Assembly (NCBI RefSeq): GCF_011075055.1
Contig: NC_058149.1
Span: forward strand, 8,438,449 to 8,502,448
DNA from: Mangifera indica
Lineage: Eukaryota; Streptophyta; Magnoliopsida; Sapindales; Anacardiaceae
Length of the DNA stretch: 64,000 nucleotides
Direction: 5' to 3'
Of the stretch, positions 23,528-35,100 are shown piece after piece; the stretch's first letter is position 1; every line of letters starts with the position of its first letter. Made by a program: the position numbers and the translations under genes. Under the pieces are notes generated by a model, which did no database searches, was not told the DNA's origin, and worked only from the letters and a program-made list of their open reading frames with translations.

Positions 23528-24720
23528 CTCCCCAAGGTTTTAAAAAATCCACTTTAACCCCCAACTAGGACTGGCAAAAGACGCTGCCGTGGGAAATTCT
23601 GTTCCCACGGCAGACTGCCGATCCATTCGGCAGCCAATTTCGGCCAATTTTTGGTTGTTTCGACCTCCGATTTTTACATAAATCAAATCTACACATTGTA
23701 TAACATAAAACCCCTCAATCAATTCAACAAAAACAACCAAAAATCCAAACATTTTAAGCAATATTCAAAGCGTAAACCCTAAAATTTCAAACCCAAAATT
23801 CTCAATCAAATCTCAATTATATCAGCAATAAATTGATCCAAACAAGATTACGAGAGATATACTAACCTTCTTTGTCATTTACGGTTGCCGAGAAGCTTCA
23901 AAATCGACGAAAATGACCTTCGCCGTGGGATTGACGTGGGAGGAGGAAAACTTGTGGAATTTTCGTGGAAATGCACAGTGAAAACAGAATTTGTCGTGGG
24001 AAGAAATGAAATTTTGCTGTGTTTATAAAGGGGGCCAGTTTCATAATTTCGCTTTTCCCACGACAACGTGTGAAATTTTAAAAAAACCAGACGTGGGCTA
24101 AGGATTTCCCTGACACCCCAATGTGTTAAAAAAGCCAGTTTACCCCCCCCCCCCCCCCCAACCCATTGTCCATTCAACTGTCGTGGGAGAATTCGTCTTG
24201 CCGTGGGAAACTCCGTTCCCACGGCAGACTGCCGATCCATTCGACAGCCAATTTCGGCTATTTTTGGTCGTTTCGACCTCCGATTTTTACATAAATCAAA
24301 TCTACACATTGTATAACATAAAACCCCTCAATCAATTCAACAAAAACAACCAAAAATTGAAACATTTTAAGCATTATTCAAACCGTAAACCCTAAAATTT
24401 CAAACCCAAAATTCTCAATTAAATCTCAATAATATCAGCAATAACTTGATCCAAAAAAGATTAAGGAAGATATACTAACCTTATTTGCCATTTGCGGTTA
24501 CCGGAACGAAAGAAAATCGACGGAAATGACGTTCGTCGTGGGATTGCCGTGGAAGGTGAGAAGCTTTGGAATTTTCTCTCGCTGGTACAGTGAAAATTTG
24601 CTGACTTTATATATGGGGGCAGTTTCATCATTTCACAAAACATGGGTATTTTTGCTTAAACCTAAATTTTTTGGACAATTTCGCTTTGACCCCTTTAATT
24701 TTGTCTATTTTTAATAATTT
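23528..24720. repeat. Two tandem copies of a ~600-bp repeat rich in 'ccgtggga' and its complement
   Basis: Unit 1 (23528-24114) and unit 2 (24115-24720) are offset by about 615 bases at 'gccgtgggaa' (23585 and 24200). They share long stretches, including 'cccacggcagactgccgatc', 'gacctccgatttttacataa' and 'cctcaatcaattcaacaaaa'. 'tcccacgg' and 'ccgtggga' occur in both orientations within each unit, making small inverted repeats. Unit 2 starts with a 17-base C run (24143-24159). A 144-residue frame at 23875-24309 on the minus strand spans both copies and has no recognisable domain; I do not call it a gene. Confidence 0.85.
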
Positions 24721-24723
24721 CCC

Positions 24724-25853
24724 TATAAAAAAACTTCTATTAACAGCCATGTATTTTGGAGCCACAAATCATTTAGTACACACAAAATAAATATAACTTA
24801 AAGTAAGTTGAATTATTATTATTATTATAATATGATTCATAACAGTATGGCGAATGATTTGTTATATTACTATTCCTAAATTGAATATATAAATTCTATT
24901 TATAATGACAAATTATAAATAAGTAGGATAATATTATATTAATTATTGTGTCAAAGCTCAACCAACCACATTTAAAGTGATAAATTAATGGAAATAATCC
25001 CTAATTAATGATTACATAGTAAGTCTGCGACATTGGTAAAATTCAATTAAACTCAAGTTTTAGATAACACATTGGTAAAATTGTTCATAAAAACTCAACT
25101 TACTTATTATAAATAAGTTTATTTTCTTTTTAATCACAATTCAATTTCTTTACATATTTTTTTATTAGAAAACATAATTGAAAAAATTATTTTTTATAAA
25201 AATTAATGGACCGGCTCATTAAAGGGCCGACCTAATATGACCTTATATTTATAAGGTTGTGTCAAGAGTTTGTCCTGACATGGCTCTATATTTATAGGGT
25301 TATGTTATGGGTATTGTAATTATACGAGTCTTAGGCTTGACATGACCTATAGATACGGTAGACTGCATCGAAGCTGACATAACTTATTATCTTGTCTAAT
25401 TATGATTATAATATTAATTTATTATGTAAAAATTAATTTTTATATGTTTGATATAATTTACGATTATTCTATGAAATTATAATTCAATTGTGAGTATTTA
25501 GTAAATAATTTTAAAAACTAATTATTTGTATTAAAATGTTTAATATATTTGATGCTTTATTTACCAGTTTACCGCTTTGCTTAAATATCTAAACTAAATT
25601 TAATGTGTACACTATCTCTTTGACATTGTAAAATTATTTTCAATAAGTAATTATATTAAAAAAGTAACATTAAAAACTCAACAATTATTAAAAAATAAAT
25701 AAATGAAATAAATTTAAAAAATTCAATCAATTGTGAACACTAAAAGAAAAATAATATTAATATATTAGTATTTACATGTTAAAAGATTTGAATGTCCCAT
25801 ACTAATTTTATTAGAGCATAAATTTTAAAACATATATATTTTAATATTTTAAG
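24724..25853. repeat. Duplicated segment, copy B
   Basis: Near-identical to copy A (19521-21785) but shorter by about 1.1 kb. The junction is near 25031, where 'aagtctgcgac' is followed directly by text that lies near 20953 in copy A. A phrase 'attggtaaaatt' occurs both at the junction and about 35 bases later, which could reflect the deletion. Copy B lacks the MITE and the hAT-like piece present in copy A. Confidence 0.85.
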
Positions 25854-27391
25854 GTTTTACTATTTAAAGTTTATATTATAGATATTTAAATTAATGATTA
25901 ATAATAAATTTTTAATAATCAATGATATTTTTTTAATAATAGATATAAATAAAGAAATGATTATTTTTAAGATGGAAGATAATATGACTTTTTTAGAAAT
26001 TATCAAAGCTAATTAGAAATGTAAAAAAAAAAAAAAATTATTAAATTCAATAATCTCATAGAGATTTGGAGAGATTTGAGAGAGAGTTTTTGAGAGCCAA
26101 TTGGTCATAGGATTTAAGTCAGAATGGAGGGAAAAGCTTCTGAATATAGTTGGCAATTTTATATACGGTCTATTAACATGATATAATACAATATAAAAAA
26201 ATCAGATTAAGATTAAATTTTTTTAATATGAAATTTATTTCAAGTCAATTCGATACAACTCAAAACTAAATCGAATAATGTTAAAGTTGACATGAAAGTA
26301 ACCAGATGCAATCTGAATCAACTGAATTTTTAGAAAAATATTATTGTAATAGAATTTATTAGGAATAAATTATAGAAATGTTAAAGGACAATATTAACAG
26401 TAATTGAAATCTTTATAAATTACATATAATTATATTTTTATATAATTATAATTACTCATATTATTGTTGAGTTTTAATTAAATATTTCATTTTATAATTC
26501 TGTAATGAGAATGTGATGTGATTAATAAGATTATTAACGTGTTTTGAAAGTTTTGGTGTATAATTTTTAAACCATCGGTAAATAAGATAAAATATTATAT
26601 TGTGTGTTTTATTGATAGTAGGTTGAGATAATTTAATGAAGAAATTGAAACGTTAAAAACATTTAAGAGAGTGAAAACAATATATAATTTTGGATCAATT
26701 TGGGTTGTGTTAGGTCAATCTGAAAATTAAAAGTTTGCATTAAAGATGAAAATTTTGTACATGATTCTAATTTAATTTGAGTTAAAGTTAAAATCTCTAA
26801 CTCAAAACCTGAATTGACATGACTTGAACACTACCGGAATATGACCTGATGACACACCAATTGTCAGGTCTACTCCTAGGAAACCTCATTGCTACATGAA
26901 GAAATTTTCTTTCATCAGAAAAACACATAAGTAGGGATTACTTATCATTTTGGTATACATGAGCATGGTTAAGACGTTGTATTTCATGATTGAATGATTA
27001 TGGATAATATGTATACATGTTAAAAGATTATGTGATCATGGATGACTATGTATTTTATGTATTTTACATATAATGACTACAATGAAGTGAAATGATAAAG
27101 AGAATAAGAGTTGAGGATATGTAATTATGTGTATGAATGATGTAGCATGCAGAATTATTATAATGAATGAAGACTTAGGTTCAAAACTCCATCACACTTG
27201 TGAAACTCCGGAAAAATTGCTAAAAAAAAAAAAAGCAAGTTGAATTATGATGTTTGGGAATATAAAGCATGATGCATTAGGGCGTAAAGATTATTGCTAA
27301 AAAACGCTAGAATTTTAGTTACTGATGCCACATGACCATACACTTGGACGTGTATGACCGCACACTTGTGAGATTAAAGATTAAATGGTCA
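25854..27391. other. Intergenic stretch, nothing firm
   Basis: AT-rich. From about 26870 there are phrases such as 'tgaccatacacttggacgtg' that continue after the nested elements (27757-27968 and beyond 29407). They look like one older repeat, possibly a long LTR, into which a MITE and a copia-like LTR inserted. No coding motif was found. Confidence 0.35.
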
Positions 27392-27756
27392 TGCATAGAT
27401 AAGGCTGGATTCGAACTGAGCTTATTTTAATAAACTCGAAACGAGCTAGTCCTATACAAACTCCAACGAGCTCGAGCCAACATTTTTTAGCTCGAGCTTG
27501 AATTACTCGTCAAATTTACGAATTAAAAATTTTGATACAAAACAACGTTGTTTTGACCAATATATATTAAAACAATGTCATAACAAGCTAATTAAAAGCT
27601 CAAACTCGAAACGAGTTGAATCGAGTTCGAGCTTAGCTTCCACGACCTCAAGCTCAAACTCAAGCTTTACTACATGCAAACTGAGCCAAGTTTGAGCTCA
27701 AGCGAGCTCAAGCTCAGCTCGGTTTAACTCGATTCGAATCCAGCCTTATGCATAGG
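27392..27756. mobile_element. hAT-type MITE with 16-bp TIRs and near-perfect 8-bp target duplication
   Basis: The body 27400-27748 (349 bp) starts TAAGGCTGGATTCGAA and ends with its exact complement TTCGAATCCAGCCTTA. Flanks are TGCATAGA (27392-27399) and TGCATAGG (27749-27756), 7 of 8 matching. An 8-bp duplication and TA(A/G)xG-type ends are typical of the hAT superfamily. The interior is a run of 'gagctcgag'/'ctcaagctc' phrases; the 65-residue frame at 27498 is not a gene. Relatives: 20221-20508, 52303-52998, 61139-61344, 61353-61572. Confidence 0.85.
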
Positions 27757-27968
27757 TGTACGATTGTGAAGCTTTATACAAGGACATATGGTCGTGCATG
27801 AAGAAATGCACATGGATTTACATTATGTATAGTCATCAACATTAAGGGTGCACGATTGTGAAAAGTGAAAAGGACTTACAGTCATTAGGTGTTATGAGGC
27901 ATACAATCGTAAGCTCGGAAATGATGCACGATCATGACTAGAAAACATGGACACCCATGCATGTGCAT

Positions 27969-29406
27969 GAATGTGTTGACTCTAGGAGTCATTATGTTCT
28001 TATTTTGATGATAACAAACTAATATGTCCCTTAGCATATTAACTAATGATTTTACTTGAGTATGTGTTTAGATTGCAAGAATTTATCTAATGCACTTGAA
28101 GGAGTTTCAAGATGAAAATGAAGACAAGACTCAAGTGAAAAATTCTTAAAGATTTGAAGTAAAACTAAAGTTTAGGTAGACATGTTTGTAATTTGGAGCA
28201 TTCGTTTTGATTAGAATATTTATTTGCATGAGATAGCTCACTTGAAAACTCATTTTTATATCTTTCTCATTTTGGGTTAAAATATCGTTTTTCAAACTTA
28301 TTGGGTTAAGCCAAGTTTTTCACTAAAGTTTATTAATTCATTTAAAATGATGAAGTTTTGTGAACTACATTTTCATATCTTAAAGTTGGTTTTGAAAGAA
28401 TTTTCAAAAATAGGTTAAATTGTCACTTTTCAAAGTTTTAGGGGTCAAAATAATATTTTTGAAAATTCAAGGGGTAAAATGTAATAAAATTTGGTCGACC
28501 AAATTTGACCAACCGAATAAGCTTTCGAATTGTCCAGAAGCCATGTATTTTGGCTTCCAAAATTCGGTCAACCGAATTTTGGTTTGAATTTTCCAACGGC
28601 TAGTGCCACGTAAGCTCCACGGAAGTGCCACGTCACATCTGGTTGACCGAATTACATCCGATCGACCGAATTGTACGTTTTCTGGAAAACTAAAGTGGTT
28701 ATTCTTTGTGCACAACGGTAACTTTCCTTATTTTCTCCTATATAAACCCAATCAATTTCGTTCGAAAAGAACTTTTGCCACCAAAAACTTTCATATATTT
28801 GAGAGTAAATTAGTTTTGAGCTATTTACTTGCAAATTCTTCTCTCTAATCAAAACCCTTGCTCATACACTTTGTAATTTCATTTGCATTGGGTTGTACTA
28901 AGCTTTAACTTTCATATACACTCTTGAGAGAGATCATATTTCAATTTCGTACTAAAATTCGTGCTATAAAAGAGTGAGGTTCACTCTTGGAGAGATTAGA
29001 AAATTTCTTGTGAGAGAAATTGAGTTTTAACATTTGTAAAGGTTAATAGCACCTTGGAAGCTATTTTGGTTATGAAGAAAAACTTGGTTGAGGTTTAGGT
29101 CAACCAAGGATTAGTGGAATACTCCAAGGGAGAAAGCTTGGAGGAGTAGACATAGACCGGGTTGAGCCGAACCACTATACATCGCGTGTTTGATTTTCTC
29201 TTCCCTTAAACTCATACTTTATGTTATGTTATTTTGATTGTATTGATTATTTGAAATATTTTAGTTATTCTCATAAATTGTATTAAAAATAGGCAACATT
29301 CATTGATTTAAATAAATTGTTTTAATTCTCAAATTTGGTAAAGATTGTTTTAAAATTGCCTAATTCACCCCCCCCCCCCTCTTAGGCCATTCGATCATAC
29401 AGAATG
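27969..29406. mobile_element. Solo LTR, Ty1/copia-like, with perfect 5-bp target duplication
   Basis: 1428 bp (27974-29401), starting TGTTGACTCTAGG and ending CGATCATACA, i.e. TG...CA. It is flanked by GAATG on both sides (27969-27973 and 29402-29406). It begins with 'gttcttattttgatgataac' and ends with 'gcctaattcacccccc', both features I associate with plant copia LTRs. No internal region or second LTR is next to it, so it is a solo LTR left by recombination. It contains a 12-base C run (29368-29379). The short frames at 28467-28852 lie inside it and are not genes. Confidence 0.85.
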
Positions 29407-31860
29407 ATGAATAGGTGTGCATGGAGCCATGGATGATCACACTTGTATATAGTTCTAAATTTATGAATATACTTCTATGATATGTGCTAGAAGGGGGAAT
29501 CAAATAGGATTAGTCTTAATAAAGAAAGTTTAAGGTGAGAATTATGGATAGATGTCTAACTATATGAAAGATGACACACACCTTGAATAGTTTGAATTTG
29601 GGACAAATTTAGGAACAGTTGTATATTAGTCAGAAACAACAAAGGATTAACTTAAGTCATTCTCTATGGGTAATATGACTCATGAAATTAAGTGAAAGCA
29701 TTAGAGTTGTAAATATACACTTACGAGATGCTTCATCTACATGACACCAAAGGTTCCATTGAGCATTTCATTCAGTCAAATGTGCATGGAAAAGGGACAA
29801 CAATAGAATATTCCTTATGCTGTCAACGAGATGCTTCATGTATAAGGGTGCGATAAGAGCCATCCAAGGATGATTTTCAATAGTAATCCAACCAATTAGG
29901 TGTACATGAAAGCAAGATTGCACTTAATGACTCCTTTTTTGGCTAAGGTGTCGATGTTTAGTTAGTTTAACCTAGTTGGTAATGTGCTATGTGCACCGGA
30001 ATAAGGAATGACAGACATTAGGAATGTTAAGATGAGAAATTGCATGCTTTCACAAAACATCTAAGATGTCGAAATCATGAGATGAGTATCTGATTAATAT
30101 TATGAGTTGAGGAGTAGTCATCTGAAATGATAAGTATTTATAAGAAAAGGCATATAAGATAGCACAACTAATCTAGTTGAGGCATTAGGGACGCCACAAA
30201 CTTATATTAAACATACATCAAAGATGTCAAGAATAATGAAATAATAGTGTAATGGCAGGAAGTAACGTGCATTGATTGTGATACTTTGATAGGTCATCTA
30301 CTTACCAAGTCTCACTATAAATTTTCAAAAGTCCCACTAGATTAAAATTCTTATATTTACCTCCTAATATATGCTAAGGAAAAATTTGAAACCCCTTTTT
30401 GTGCAAAAATCTGCCACATATAAATTACCCGAAATAACAAGCTAGTAGTGTAATCTTTATGCTAAACGTTTTTCATTTAGCCCATTAGTTTATAAATTTT
30501 GCCTATACAACCTTGAATACACTAACAAAAATTCTAAACCCCCCTTATATTTAAAATCTTACTCTTACCCCATCTAATGATGTTTAGAAGTTTAGCATAT
30601 TAGTGTGATGTTTAGCATATTATTCCAACTTCATGAGAAAACTATGAACTTTAGAATAACCTCCTAAATCCATCAATATTGCCCCCTTTTTTACCCGTTA
30701 AATACAATATATTATCAATTTAAGAACAAAAAGATAAATAGATATTGATGTTAATATTTGGATTTAATGATCTTCCTTATTTGATTTCGTATTTTTTATA
30801 TGACATTTTACAAATGAGAATGTGAGATGATAAAAATGACAGTCACAATTGATAGAGTTGAGAGAAGCTACGGTTTTGTTTAAAATTATAAATGAGAACA
30901 AAATTATATTCAATTAAGTTAATCAATTATGTCAAGTCTCAATCTCCATCTTCTTAATCATTTATATACTCTAAAAATTGTTTATTAAATTAAGAATAAA
31001 ACTATACGGGTAAATAATAAATATGAATTTAAATATAAATATTACGTATTATCGTATAATTAAATATTATTTTAATAAAAATTGAATTGTAAAAAATATT
31101 GAAATGAATAATTAATAAAACGATATCTTATAAAAATAATAATAATAATAATAATGAATGGGTACAAACTTAATACAAAAATGAAGTGTTACAAAAGATT
31201 TCAAATCCTGCTGCAGCAACACAAGCTCTTTTTGCATGCCATTAATGACCTATGAATTGAAAGAATCCTAGAATGAGAAGTAGCTAGCCAACTTATCAAA
31301 GAAACATGGTTAACTGCATTGATCCCAATAGCTACGCCACCCATGAAATTCATATATTCTACAGAATGTCGTTCTTGTTAAGGTTGTATGTCTTTCTTCA
31401 ACCTACTTAAGTTTAAACCATTGAACCCTTCAGAGGTTCCAACTAGGAAGCATGCAGATATAAAAAATGCATGGTTTCTCCTCCAAGAATGACTTCTTCA
31501 GTCGGAAAACACATTAGATATTTACCTAAACCAGTATGGCCATTGAGCAGATCCCATGTTAGCCCCAAATCATTGGCCTCTAACTAGAATTATAGTTTTA
31601 TTAATTATTCATCTTGATATTTTCAAGAATTTTTTTACCAATAAACTCTGACTAGATGAGATAAATCTGTGAGCTACACGTGATAAGCACGTGCCTGAGG
31701 AGGATGGTTTTCTACGAATTATCCAATATCTCTTCACCACGTACCCAACTTCCAGATAAGAGGGAATATTCCTATGCCACCAAACTAACAGTGAACAAAG
31801 ACAAATCATTATGTCTTCTAACCTGTTCAATCTTATCTAAGCGAAGACCAGTTGATCATC
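29407..31860. other. Gene-free stretch before PAP26
   Basis: 29407-30330 continues the older repeat interrupted by the solo LTR. 30400-31200 is AT-rich with an (ATA)n tract near 31136-31155. 31200-31860 is less AT-rich and leads into the PAP26 leader. Frames at 31609-31922 have no recognisable domain. Confidence 0.4.
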
Positions 31861-31892
31861 AATCTTATTTCCTTCTCTTCAATGCTTTGAAG

Positions 31893-32155
31893 GTACTCGT
31901 CTATTTCTCCATTTTAACCTAAGAAATCAGTTTCTAAACATGTTTATTTTTCTATGAATTTCGATTCTGTAAGCTTCTGTAATTGTTAATATCATGTCAT
32001 ATAGCTTATACATTCTTCATGTTCATATATTTATTTTTGTTTATGGGATTAATATGAAAAGGGTATCTGTCAAATTGATGAATTGATGTGGCTATCGTTA
32101 GTGTTGGTTAAATTTGGTGTTCTTTTTTGAAAATTTGATTTGTTCTTGCACGCAG
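31893..32155 (+). other. Probable intron in the 5' UTR of PAP26
   Basis: 'tttgaag' followed by 'gtactcgtc' makes a donor at 31893. 'cttgcacgcag' makes an acceptor at 32155, 44 bases before the start codon. The intervening DNA is T-rich, like an intron. Inferred from splice motifs only. Confidence 0.5.
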
Positions 32156-32199
32156 TTGATTGATTGATCAAACGGAGAAATCACGGGGGCGGTTAAAAA

Positions 32200-35100
32200 A
32201 TGAGGCAGCTGTACTTCTGGTTGTTCAAAGTAATTTTAATTTCATATGCATCGTTGGGGAATTGGAAATGTGAGAGTGCAGGGATTACAAGTGCTTTTCT
32301 TCGATCAGAGTGGCCATCCATTGATATCCCTCTTGATAATGAAGCATTTGCTGTTCCAAACGGTCATAATGCACCGCAACAAGTGAGTATTTTCCATTTT
32401 CAATTGTTTTTGTGCTATTTTAATAGCATGGACTTGTCCAAAATTATTTTAATTAAGAGTGATATAAGTGAATGGAGTCTAACTACTTCTTGATCTATAA
32501 CGCGGTAATGAATAGTTGTGAAGAAGTTTTTAGCGCCCTTTCTCCAGTGTCAATTTTAAGAAATTAGTGTTCAGAAATGTGCTTGTACAAAAAAATTTCA
32601 AGTGACCACATTATTATGCGTTGTTTCACAACCTACGCTGTGTGTTGTTTTGTTTCTTTATTTTCAATCTCTCACCTAAATTTGTCCGCTTATGTGCCTT
32701 CTTTACATCATTCTAGGTGCATATAACGCAAGGTGATTATAATGGGAAGGCTGTCATTATTTCTTGGGTGACAGCTGATGAACCAGCGCCCAGCAAAGTG
32801 CAGTATGGCAAATCAGAGAACAAATATGATTTTTCTGCAGAGGGGACAATGACAAACTACACCTTTTATAAGTACAAGTCTGGCTATATACACCAATGTC
32901 TGATAGATGGTCTTGAGGTGATTCCTTTATGGAAAGTTTAATTTATTATATGGCTTAAATTTCCTCTCAATGGAAATGGAATGCTTACTGTAAGTTTTGA
33001 TTAGGGATGATAAAATTTCCCATATATATCAAGCAAACAGATTTATAGGCTTATATGATTTTAGAGCTATTTAGAAAGAGAGTAATGATAAAAGTTTTCT
33101 GTTATCTGCTATCATGCCAAAGTTAATAACAGTGAGAGTAAGTTAATTAGCATGGTTAATCTTTATGCATAAAATTTATGATTTGCATGGAATGCCAAAT
33201 TCATGAATAGCCTTCTGCTTTGAGAATTTTCGTTCCTTAATTTATTTCTCAATTTCAGTATGATACGAAGTACTATTACAAGATTGTGAGTGGTGATGCT
33301 TCTCGGGAATTTTGGTTTCAAACACCTCCGAAGATTGATCCAGATGCTTCTTACAAATTTGGAATCATTGGTCAGTTGAATTGCTTTTCCTTTAACAAAA
33401 TTAGAGTGGTTTTCCTTCAAATAGCTATAGCAATAAGCTGCTTCAAAAACAACTTATGTTCCTGTTTTTATCCGAATGGAATTAATAATACACACAAAAA
33501 CCCCTTTTCTCTCCTCATTGAGTGTGTGTGTGAGTACACACGTTCGTTGTGCATGTGTTAAAGTATGTCGAGGCTCCTATTGATATTGTTCTTCTATATT
33601 GCTTTTTTCACAAATGTTGTTTATAATAAATGTAGGTGACTTGGGGCAGACATATAATTCTCTATCCACTCTTAAGCATTACATGCAGAGTGGAGGACAA
33701 ACTGTGTTATTTGTTGGTGATCTTTCATATGCTGATAGATATCAGTATAATGATGTTGGCATACGTTGGGATTCATGGGGTCGGTTTATTGAGCAAAGTG
33801 CAGCATATCAGCCTTGGATTTGGTCTGCTGGGAACCATGAAATAGATTACATGCCATATATGGTAAAGAGCTAGATATATGTCATTGTATTTCTGGAATT
33901 TGTCAGTGTTAAACTGTAAATTTGAATACCAGAGCAATGGTGCGTGTTGACTTGTGTTTACACTGAAATATATTATTTGCATGTACCTTATGGATCATTT
34001 AGAGGCAACAGTGTCCCATTGTTGCTGTAGGGCCCTTTCCTGTCCATACTGAATTAAATCATGTTGTTGTTCCACATTTATCTTTTATTTCTGCCAGTTT
34101 ATACTATGGTTTTATTTTACCCTTACTGTTTTTGTTGTGGTACATATCTTGTTTGCCTGTTCCTATAATAAAGGGATATGTGAGGGTCAACTAATGGCAC
34201 ATCTTGCCAAGAATGTCTTTTCAGATCACAAAGCAAAATTGTATCCTCCATGTCTTAGGTTATAATCCATAATAACATTTATTGAACTGTCAAGTTTACC
34301 TTTCCATTGCTATTTGTGGCAGTTTTAGGAAACATGGCAGACCCTTGCTAGAATGTACTAAATTTGGGCAGGACATAAATGAAATTGAGTTGAAATGATT
34401 GATTGAATATTCTCAGCTTCTTTGATGTGCGTATTTGTTTTTTTAAATGGTTTTAATAGCCTTGATTGCATTAGTTATATTTCGTTGTATTATGATGAAC
34501 CATGTAGTTAGTTTCATCCTATTTCAAACAACTAAGCTATGAAGTTATGGCGTAGCTCTGGTGTTATTTATAGTACATCATTTTCATTAGTCATATAGGT
34601 CAGAATATTTATAAAGTTTTGACAGCTCTGACATTTTCTAATGCACCATTTTATGTATAAACAAGCACAGTTATTATATCATAAGAATCATTTATTCTTT
34701 ATTAACTACTACTGAAGTATTCTTCTTTAGTTCTCAACTTGTTGCAATATGCATGTATGTAGGGTGAAACAACTCCATTCAAATCCTTTCTCCATCGTTA
34801 TCCTACTCCTTACTTGGCCTCCAAAAGTAGTAATCCTCTTTGGTATGCAATCAGACGTGCATCTGCCCATATAATTGCGTTATCTAGCTACTCTCCATTT
34901 GGTAATTTCCTTTTACTTCTCGCTTGTTCATTTCTTGGGTTAATATGGGTATTTATCATTTAATGAATCAACTTTTATGAGTTATGAATATCAGTTAAGA
35001 GTTATAATTATGGTAAACTCATAAAAAGGTTAAAATTGAGTTCTTTCAATGGTTTTACTTGGTTAGTTCTTATATCCTTAATTTTGTTGGTGTAACACTA

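Noticed and set aside
23875..24309. 144-residue minus-strand frame
   Set aside because: It spans two copies of a non-coding repeat and includes a long C run. No domain, and composition unlike the genes here.
19521..25853. Copies A and B as the two LTRs of a retrotransposon
   Set aside because: There are no TG...CA ends, no primer-binding site after copy A and no gag or pol motif between them.
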